From Lenisia limosa (Eukaryota > Breviatea): 23,562 nucleotides of DNA. How positions within the stretch are numbered: the stretch's first letter is position 1; each line of letters starts with the position of its first letter. The notes below the pieces were generated by a model. It did no database searches. It had not been told where the DNA came from and saw nothing but the letters and a program-made list of their open reading frames with translations. The translations under genes were made by a program, and so were the position numbers. Location of the stretch: contig LPNZ01011668.1 in NCBI GenBank assembly GCA_001655205.1, positions 1 through 23,562 of the forward strand. The letters are read 5' to 3'. Shown piece after piece: positions 1 through 7,773 of this stretch.

Positions 1-3000
1 GTGATTTGCATCAGTTTGAAAGCATCGCTTCGAACCTCAATCTATATGGTAAGCTGAGAGCCAGGAAATCCCTTACCAATTTAAAACAATATCATAGATA
101 CATGTATATATGTTAACCCATATTCACAAATGATATGATCATATGACCACCAGACTTGTCGGATCTCTTGATCCACTTCAATAATAACGTTACACAAATG
201 CTTAAGTCATATCAGCGTACCCTTGAACTGTTCGTCTCCACAAACCAGGTTATTGAGATAAGCGCCGAAAGGAGCAAGAGGGAACGCCACCACAAAGAGC
301 GTCACAAAACCAAATTGGACTATTTCTGTTAGATAGAATTGGGCAATATTGTTAGAGATAGTTCTATTTTTGTTAGAGAGAATTTATGTTAGAAAGAGAG
401 AATAGGACTCTTCACACAAATTCCGGAATTAACCTCTCGAAAACCTACGGAGAATCTCAGAAAAGTCAGCGAAGGTGTCATATTGGGCCAGCTTGCTCTC
501 GCGCCATGCAGCACTCTTCTTCATCAGCATAGTCTTCTTGCCCAGTGTGGAGACTGACCGCTCCTCGCGATTCCACCTTTTTGGAAAATGATGAGTAAAA
601 AATAAATGTGAAAATCAGCTGACTTGGGTCAACAATGAAAAATGAACACACACGAAGTTTGAAAGCAAAATGGAAATAACTCAACACTATTCTTTACTTC
701 GAAGCCCCCAAAGCCTACCACATATACACTTTGAACATGATGTAGGGGATAACGACCTCGGTGATGTTCTGCCAAAGTTGCCCTGAGGGGTGAGAATCGA
801 TTTTGTGGACATTAAGCGGGTATCTGAATAAAGGGCACCCTCACCAGCAATGATATAAGCACCAAGGGTCCAAAACAGGCGCTTCATCACTCCGGAAGAC
901 TGCGGGAAATTAATACGCAAGACTGCGGGAAATTAATACGCAAGACTGCGGGAAATTAATAAGGGGTGGGGGCATTCTGTATTTCTAGTTTATTTTATGT
1001 ATTAAGAAAGAAGAAGAAGCGAGAAACATATAACAATATAATATTATTATACACTATCACTATGACTACAAATCCATGTTTATTTTGAGAGACGTGGGGC
1101 AAACATTTTCGTGGGGGGAGAAGAAGGAGGCATCGGAGAAGGCAATCATGTACAGTGAGGAGAAGGCGGCAACAAACTGCACAATAATAGCCTATATGGT
1201 GAGTCGTTAGAACTGGGCAGATCCATGCATTGTTGCATCAAATAGCACCAATTTGATGTTAAATGAGATATCATGAGGGTGTATTCGTGAAAGTTCAGCA
1301 ATCACATGAAGAAATCGAAAGAATACATCAAGTGTCTGGTCGAGGCCGTACGCAATAGCATTAATAATAAGAAGACAGGCCCACTTTGGCAATCAGGGCA
1401 TTGTTAAACTGCTCATATGTCGGGTAGTTCTCCCACCTAAACATTATGAGTTGTCCAATAATGGTTCCAGGAACATAGCATAGTTACTTCAGTTCTCTTA
1501 TGATATGCCAGGTCAACAGCACTCCAACCTTGTCAACATTGTAGCAAACTTCTGATAGATGCTATTGATGATGGGGATGAGGACTCCATAAAGAACAGCG
1601 CCTGTGGTGAGTTCAGACAGTGTCATAATTATTATTTCTTCCTTCATGTTTGAACTTCAGTCCATCAATGTATCTTATCATCATACACACTAATCAATAT
1701 ACAATATAATAGTTTTTTTGGTTTTCTTCATCTTTCTCCCTCACCTGGTAAATACTGGTCAATTTTAGTATCCCCGGAGTTGCGGCTGTCCTCATCAACA
1801 ATGAAGAAGTAGTGCAAGAGGAAAACTGAAACGTAAAAAGAAACCTGATCCACTCAGCTGTTTGAATTCAACCCCAGTAATGACAAGCTAAACAAGGACA
1901 CTTCTTCCAAGTTAGTCCACGTTGTAATTTGGTACAACACAAAATTAACTCAACATTTGAAAACGGATACAATGGCCAATATTGATCGATCCGCAAACCA
2001 ATAGCGACAATCAGCACAGAAATGAGGGGCCAACTCACAGCCAAGGTCTTCAGCCTCCTCTTTCTACAGTGTCACTCTTAATACAACACAGAGTTGGTAT
2101 GATGATTAATCAGACAAAAGAGTAAGTTTAAAACAGCGCACTTTTCCTCACGTTGTCTTTTTATACTATACATATGTACATGGATGGATGTCACCGAGGG
2201 CATTCGTTCTTTATTGTGTTGTCAACAGTACGATGATTTAAAGGCAAAACGGAGCATATTAATAGCTGATTTGTAATACTATGTGATCTGTACGGCTTTC
2301 AGTATATTCCCACTTTGCAGGGTAGAAACGTTCGACTTCACCGGTGATGGGACTTTTCCTGAACTTTCCTTTGAACTGAGGCCGTCTCTCCTTCTGTCAA
2401 TGTAAATTCATGAATGAATATGCTCCGATGGGATGTCTCCTAATCCTATTTTGGCAAGGCTATGGAAAAACGACCGAGTCAAGTTGTAAGCGCTATACAA
2501 TGGTACAGTATTCGGCCAGTTGATCAGCAAACCTCAACCAGATGGTCGGTTCCAAGTACTCCCCATCTGAAGGACAGCTCAGCAGAGCGCCGCTTCCACA
2601 ACTCAACAAACACTAGGTGGTAAGAGGCAGGTGGGTGCACATGCAAGTGATATGATCTAAAAAAAAAGTTGTGTGTGGTTGTAGAAATAGTACAGAGGTA
2701 TTCAGTATGTGAAAATGAGACAAATTCATCATTACCTTCTATTCCAATAGATAACCCACAGACCTGTAGACCACGTTGAAACGAAGAGGGCAAACCACGG
2801 GGTGAAGGGGTTATCGTAATTCCCAGTATAAAGCGTGTAGACAAAGAGGGGGATTCCGATCACGGATGGGACTAACGAACATAAGTAACATGTGGAAAAC
2901 GACATTTTAACAGATCCTTCTTGTTTGCGTTCAATTGCTTCTTATGGAATACTAGTTATAATCCCTTTTGAATTCTATCACAGGCTACAGATAAGTTCTC

Positions 3001-6000
3001 TTTCTAAGCCCTCATACGAACAAGGTGTCGGGTTAGGAAGCCGAGGAAGGCAAAGTAAAAGGCGATCTCCTGGCCAAAGTAGTCGGAAATCTCGTCTAGA
3101 GAATGACAATGTATAAGAAAAGAGCTTCCTGTAGCATGGCAACAATAATACCCAACTCTCAACTAAAACCCTTAGTACCCAACTCTCAACTAGAACCCTT
3201 AATGTATTGCCAGCCCAGATACCAAGAGGCTGCCATCCAGACAGGAACGCCTTCAGCCAGTCCAGACCGGATCGGTCTTGGAGAAGCCAGACTTTACGAA
3301 GCTAAATGGTCACATGTCATGTGAGAGGCAACGAAGGGGAGGAAATCCAGATTTGTACAAATGTGATATAATATTGAAGGATTCCTGGATTTATTCTGTC
3401 ACTTCAAACACAAGCTCACATGTCTTAGGTCTTTCTTGGTATGGATCGGGAATATCTCTTCGAGAATACTGCCTTCCTTCAAATCCAAGGGGTCAATACC
3501 GGCACCACCTTCCTCAACTACAGTGTTATATCTGAAACTTCGAAGCTGTACATTTGGTGAAGGACAAGTATTACACTTGATACATGTTGAAGCATTATGT
3601 TTAGGGCTTCACTTCGGTTCGAAAAAGACTGAATTTCTGAATCGATATTTTCCCGGTATTTGTCGAACCGAAGTGACCCTAATTATGATACAAGGTGATT
3701 CCCGAATATCATTATAAAATCTAATAGATGCCCCCCCCCCCCCNNNNNNNNNNNNNNNNNNNNNNNNNNNNNNNNNNNNNNNNNNNNNNNNNNNNNNNNN
3801 NNNNNNNNNNNNNNNNNNNNNNNNNNNNNNNNNNNNNNNNNNNNNNNNNNNNNNNNNNNNNNNNNNNNNNNNNNNNNNNNNNNNNNNNNNNNNNNNNNNN
3901 NNNNNNNNNNNNNNNNNNNNNNNNNNNNNNNNNNNNNNNNNNNNNNNNNNNNNNNNNGTGATTAGACAATGCGTCACCAGTAATGATAACACACATCAGC
4001 AGTTTTCTTGAGTACCCTCACCAGCAGCTGTTTTCTTGAGTATTCTCATTCGTTCAGCCTCCGTAAGAAACCGATCAGGGGGAGCGCTGACTTTGACAAA
4101 GTAAAGAAGGCCGTCAAGACTCTTGAACTTTGTCAGCATAAGTCCGGCGTCTCTGGGGAGGGGGGTGAAGAAAAAAAAAAGCTAGAGCAAAACAAACAAA
4201 GAAACAAAAACACACTTCACACAAAATAAACCATCAGGCAAACAACATCCAATTAACCAATCCTATGTGCCACTACTACAGAGCACAAAGGGATTTTATT
4301 ATTGCAATAATATGTTAATTTTTGAGATGCTTTGGAAAACATAACAATCTTATTTATGGTTGTTGTATTTCTCGCAGTTATTGAGAGACCGAAACCCCAC
4401 CTAAGTTGATGAAGCAGTTCAACACGTTTGTCGAGCCGCTCCACACGCATTTTTTGAAAGTGCTGTAACCTGTGCTTTTGTCGGTATATCCACCCTGAGA
4501 CGTGAAGAACGCCTCAAAATTGAACAAAGCAAATCCAATAAATTGTTTGACAATTACACCATTCACTTCATAAAAATATAGCATGTTGAAATGTAAACAA
4601 AATCATATGGTTTCAAGATAGCTCCCACCTTGCTGCTGCAAATCGGCATCCTCAACTGGGAACGACAAAATGTACTCAAATCGCATTTCCGACTTCTCTC
4701 CTCCAGCCTCAATCACGGGATTTTTCTTTGACGTATCAGTATGGGTGCAATGGGAAAATGTTATCTAAAATCAAAAAAAATTGTGGGAGTTTTGATTTTG
4801 ATTTATTATAATACCAACGCTGATACTAAAAACTTGTACCTGTGTAAAGAATCTATGTAGCCCAAAATATGTTGAAAAGAGTCAAAATACCTTGAATGAA
4901 AGGAGGTCGGCTCGTATTCCGCTTTCCTCTTCAATGTACACCTAAAGTGTTACAGATATTCACTTATAAATAAATCATAACGCGCCTGAAATGCCTATTA
5001 CACTTATTATAGCCTTTAGGACCCCCCTCCCCTGGCCCCACACCTTCTTTAGATCAAGGTCTCTTTTACGTTCCTCTTCACTGAGTTCCGTTCTCAGTCG
5101 TTTCTAATTGGTCAGGTTAAGAAAAATAGAAAATTAGTTTGAAAATATGATGGGTAGCCAAATGATAGCCCTTCACTTGCTACTCAACTATCACCCACAT
5201 CGGTTCGAGATTCCCTCTCAGCAAGCTACACTTCCTACTATACACGCAATACCAATCATACCTGTAGAGCAAGCTGCTCCGAATGGCGCTGCTGCAGCTG
5301 AGTTGAATACGACTCCTTTGCCACTGCCGCTCTCTCGTTCAGCATAAACGTCATGATAGTTGATCGGCTTTCAGTGTTACTGTAAGGTGAGGAAGTGGCT
5401 CTGAGAAGTGGGTGAGAAAAAGCCTTTTCAAAATCTTGAGATAACGTTCTCTTTATTTGTTACAGTTAAGCTCAGGATTGGTCATCTCAACAACAAGGAA
5501 AGCAAGATATTGCTATCATTATCGATAAAAGAAACCACCTTGGCAAGGCATCTGAAAAGGAGCGCCGGCGTGCTGGAGAGGGGAAGGACTCCACCATGGG
5601 TATGTCCCTTCGGGGTGGCAGAGAAGAGGTCAGCTCATTGAAGGTTTGCTGGTAGTGAGGGGAGTTCAAGAACAGGGTTCTTAAAATAACATGTGAGGGT
5701 ATGCGGGAATGTTATTCATTATTGATATCGATAAAACAACAACCGCTGGATGGGTGTTAACTACTTAGCAAAACCAAACAACGGGGGTGAAAGCAACTAA
5801 TTGGATTCGTCCGAATACAGGGCTAGGTTCTATAAAAGATGGATTATTCGATAAATCAAATCCGAAAATTACTCCAATTGCTTACTTTGAGTAAAGACGA
5901 GTTTGAGTCTTCGCTTGACGCAACTGAGGCCTTAATAGGTGAGACGGGTGCAAAATACTGCTGAAAATCGGGATGCAAAAGAGAGAAACACAACTATGAA

Positions 6001-6961
6001 ATCACTCAAAACGTTGAGAACCAATGAGAGGGTGTGGTCAAAACAAGATCCATATAATACCTGTAGTAATATGTATCATACATATATTGAACAGAAGTGT
6101 GGGAAAGGCCAACCTGTGAAGGGGATCTGAAAAGGCCCTGTTCTTCAGGTGCCACTGGAGCAAGGTGCCGAATTCCGACAAATGACTGATGTGGTAAAAA
6201 TACATAGTGTCCCCTAATAGAGAGATTAATGACTACAATGATCAAGCATGATTTGAAATACTGTTACACCTCACCTGTTACACGGCAAAAGAGAAAGCCT
6301 AAAACCAACCTGGGTTCTTGGGGTGTTAATTTCTTCATCATTGTGAATAGCTGACCCTCCATCATCCGTAACAATGACAGGGATGGCGGAGACTGATGTT
6401 GATGACACGGCCCGATGGATTGGCAATGGCTACATTGTCAAAGACAGCACACTGAATGGCAACATTGTCAAACCGCACAATAAGAGAGTGGCAATTATGT
6501 ATTCTAAAAAGCTGAATTAGGAGATTATAAATAGGCACTTTAATTAAGGATGTTCATCTGGTTGAAGAATTTCTGAATAGTACTCAACAAAGCTTTTACA
6601 GTATTCTGGCTTTTGGACTAGCATCACTGATTGATATTCAAACCAAAATGTAAGGTGTCGAATCCATCACAAGCAAAGTCAAGCTATGGGATGGGTGTGG
6701 ACTATGATGCCAATACAGACGGAATATGATGATAATAAATTTCCATTTCACCTTAGTTGAGGGCGATAAGAGGTCCGGAGGGGGTTGCAGCTCCGGCAGC
6801 GGAGTGGTGACAGACACGGATCGGGGACTGCATTGCGGGGACGAACCCGCGAGAGTTGGCTCCTGGAGAGGGGGAGGCGAGCGTGGAGGGGTGATGGGAG
6901 GGGAACTGGTCCTCGTGTCGAGAGGATTAAGGTTTGTGGTTGATGATGACGGAGACGGCAT
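1..6961 (-). CDS. Anoctamin (TMEM16) family membrane protein, multi-exon, C-terminus beyond the left edge
   Basis: Anoctamins are dimeric membrane proteins acting as calcium-activated chloride channels or phospholipid scramblases; which activity this one has cannot be told here. Exons in reading order (high to low): 6961-6752, 6429-6310, 6185-6114, 5960-5886, 5648-5539, 5379-5262, 5103-5044, 4941-4891, 4764-4629, 4494-4401, 4152-4022, [gap 3744-3957 hides at least one exon], 3517-3420, 3301-3184, 3095-3018, 2871-2764, 2612-2533, 2393-2314, 2063-1999, 1825-1745, 1601-1529, 1436-1385, 1191-1105, 899-845, 782-719, 576-449, 325-246, 41-1. Intron phases agree at every junction except that the 3' end of exon 3301-3184 is a choice among weak donors. 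Family hallmarks: [14 protein letters not shown] in the dimer domain, [87 protein letters not shown] and [10 protein letters not shown]. About 820 residues are visible. The family is secure; exact splice sites are inferred. Confidence 0.93.
899..970 (-). repeat. 23-base tandem repeat, three copies, at a splice acceptor
   Basis: On the plus strand the unit GACTGCGGGAAATTAATACGCAA is repeated from about 898 to 962, the last copy incomplete. On the coding (minus) strand each unit ends in TTTCCCGCAG, so the acceptor of the anoctamin exon at 899-845 is present in three tandem copies. Only the copy nearest the exon gives an open frame; the others read into a TAA. Confidence 0.9.
3149..3202. repeat. 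27-base tandem duplication beside an anoctamin exon end
   Basis: The units at 3149-3175 and 3176-3202 (core ACCCAACTCTCAACTA) differ at few positions. They cover the 3' end of the exon starting at 3301 and the start of the next intron, so the donor sequence is itself duplicated. Confidence 0.88.
3603..3680. repeat. Inverted-repeat element in an anoctamin intron, MITE-like
   Basis: Arms at 3609-3622 (TCACTTCGGTTCGA) and 3663-3676 (TCGAACCGAAGTGA) are perfect 14-base inverted repeats, extended by AGGG/CCCT outside with small bulges, around a loop of about 40 bases. The left arm and part of the loop (GACTGAATTTCT) recur in opposite orientation at 19547-19584. No transposase frame is inside. Confidence 0.75.
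3744..3957. other. Assembly gap after a C13 run
   Basis: 214 N preceded by a run of 13 C. It lies inside the anoctamin gene between exons 4152-4022 and 3517-3420, where the family normally has sequence linking the dimer domain to the first helix, so at least one coding exon is hidden. The other gaps are 8141-8361, 8724-8822, 9677-9796, 10104-10183, 10548-10669, 11610-11696, 11937-12087, 12842-12936, 14334-14420, 15230-15275, 16293-16396, 20287-20386 and 21004-21084. Confidence 0.95.
3997..4047. repeat. Imperfect direct duplication at an anoctamin donor site
   Basis: CAGCAGTTTTCTTGAGTACC at 3997-4016 is echoed by CAGCAGCTGTTTTCTTGAGT at 4022-4041, with a two-base insertion. The second copy is the exon end and the first is the start of the following intron, so a pseudo-copy of the exon end lies in the intron. 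Confidence 0.8.
4022..5379 (-). other. Anoctamin cytoplasmic dimerisation domain exons
   Basis: Six exons with perfectly matched phases (2, 0, 0, 0, 1, 2, then 1) encode an amphipathic segment rich in Gln and Glu, then strand-like stretches ([35 protein letters not shown]), a basic helix ([20 protein letters not shown]) and the closing motif [20 protein letters not shown] followed by [17 protein letters not shown]. In anoctamins this order (F-Y-x-L strand, charged helix, 'A-G-L', 'Y-F-V-K-x-x-A-P') forms the N-terminal alpha/beta dimerisation domain ahead of the membrane part. The last exon has two possible donors, at 4022 (GTGAGG, preferred) and 4016 (GTACTC), both phase 1. Confidence 0.85.
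5539..6961 (-). other. Ser/Pro-rich N-terminal exons of the anoctamin gene
   Basis: Five exons encode about 195 residues ahead of the dimer domain. The first, from ATG at 6961-6959, is 70 residues of Ser, Thr and Pro with several S-P and T-P pairs (for example [10 protein letters not shown]). An in-frame TGA lies just upstream of that ATG, and a likely 3' splice site (ATATTTCCAG on the minus strand) lies about 25 bases upstream, so the 5' UTR may be split. Exons 6429-6310, 6185-6114 and 5960-5886 are all phase 0 at both ends, so any could be skipped without a frameshift, and their order rests on splice motifs alone. The fifth (5648-5539) contains [10 protein letters not shown], which looks like a basophilic kinase site. 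ATG at 5669 is a possible alternative start, open into this fifth exon. The region is predicted disordered; its function is unknown. Confidence 0.62.
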
Positions 6962-7734
6962 GGTGCTTCACGTCATGCTTCTTGCCTGGAAATATAAATT
7001 GCGACAATGCGATGAGGGGTACTGGTCATTGATGTAAAGCGCAGTGTTATTGAAAATAGAATTCATGCACAAACCTTCATAAAGAAAGACTATTATAACC
7101 ACAAATAATAATATTAATAAAAGGATAACCGGAAAGTTGCTCAATCCAAACGGAAAGACAAGAAATAATACACCTGAGAATACACAGAATAGTCAGTCTT
7201 TTCTACCCTTTCTGATAAAATTCAATAATTTATTGTTTCCAATGTTTGCAATAATCCTACCAATACGATTGAATGTCGAAGAACTGTGATTGGAATGTCA
7301 GATCGGATAATTTCACAATGGAAGTAGATTAAGGAAGGCTTCCAATCTTCCAAATCCGCTTATAATCAAAATAACGATACTAAAATGACAGAATGACGCG
7401 TGAAGAAGGCTTGTGGAGAATATTTGAAAGATTTTGCGAATTTATGGCCGGACCGGGATATATAAGGAGAAACTTTCAGATCAATACAAAGCCATCAAGT
7501 AGCATTATCGGTAATTATTTGAAACAGTATTATCATTAACGGGTTCCGCTAAATCTCTAAATTGAAAGTAGGAGAGTTGGTCTTTTACTTTTGCGTTATT
7601 TCCTTATTTAACCCAGCTAATTGTCGTTATATTATGTAAAATATAAATATTTTGAATCTTTGAAATGATTGTTCAATGTGATAAGCTCTATGTTTCTTCC
7701 CTTATTCCACATCCAGCATCCCTTGCCCGCTATA
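6962..7734. other. Divergent intergenic spacer (anoctamin / sorting nexin promoters)
   Basis: About 770 bases between two genes read away from each other. It is AT-rich, with no open frame of coding quality; 5' UTR exons of either gene could lie here. A likely 3' splice site for an anoctamin 5' UTR intron lies near 6985 on the minus strand. Confidence 0.6.
7459..7467 (+). promoter_or_regulatory. TATA-like element upstream of the sorting nexin gene
   Basis: TATATAAGG lies in a short GC-richer patch (GGCCGGACCGGGA just before it), about 270 bases before the proposed sorting nexin ATG. Sequence resemblance only; with such AT-rich DNA chance matches are expected. Confidence 0.25.
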
Positions 7735-7773
7735 ATGACTGAAGAGGAAGTAATTTCCATGGAATCTAGCAAT
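7735..7773 (+). other. Proposed first coding exon of the sorting nexin
   Basis: ATG at 7735 opens MTEEEVISMESSN and is followed by a donor GTGAGC at 7774, phase 0. The acidic start is typical of many sorting nexins. The frame is open upstream to another ATG at 7669, so the true start could be earlier. Between here and the gap at 8141 no exon is clear; a 21-base piece after GTGTGTTTCAG (ending near 7948) is possible. Confidence 0.38.

Larger units (their letters stand above)
1..3517 (-). other. Anoctamin transmembrane-domain exons
   Basis: Sixteen exons. Hydrophobic segments can be read at 3095-3018 ([16 protein letters not shown]), 2871-2764 (two segments, [16 protein letters not shown] and [13 protein letters not shown]), 2063-1745 across a junction (LISVLIVAI joined to [10 protein letters not shown]), 1601-1529 ([15 protein letters not shown]), 1191-1105 ([18 protein letters not shown]), 899-719 ([11 protein letters not shown] and [11 protein letters not shown]) and 325-246 ([20 protein letters not shown]). 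The exon at 41-1 begins IEVRSDAFK, keeping the Glu-x3-Asp pair that in TMEM16 proteins belongs to the calcium site on helix 8; the Glu of ITEVVIP matches the helix-7 acidic position. This suggests calcium binding is retained (inference). The long Cys-rich loop of animal members is nearly absent. The last helices and the C-terminus lie beyond position 1. Confidence 0.85.

Noticed and set aside
4891-5103. Resemblance of the coiled segment plus strands to Spc24/Spc25-type kinetochore proteins
   Set aside because: The following exons carry the anoctamin dimer-domain ending and membrane motifs, which explain the same region better.
5475-5593. Plus-strand exon-like frame after GCTCAG, reading [20 protein letters not shown]
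   Set aside because: It overlaps the minus-strand exon 5648-5539 and its intron. The minus chain has matched phases on both sides and leads into a clear anoctamin domain, while the plus frame has no partner exons.
6383-6530. Plus-strand 49-codon frame starting [15 protein letters not shown]
   Set aside because: Overlaps the minus exon 6429-6310 and has no recognisable family or neighbouring plus exons.
6539-6604. Minus-strand piece [20 protein letters not shown] with an acceptor and a stop, as a second exon after 6961-6752
   Set aside because: Phase fits, but it would end the protein after 91 residues, and the following exons chain cleanly into the anoctamin domain without it. It could be an alternative terminal exon.
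6726-7037. Plus-strand open frame rich in Gly
   Set aside because: Antisense of the Ser/Pro-rich first anoctamin exon; Gly runs are the complement of Pro codons.
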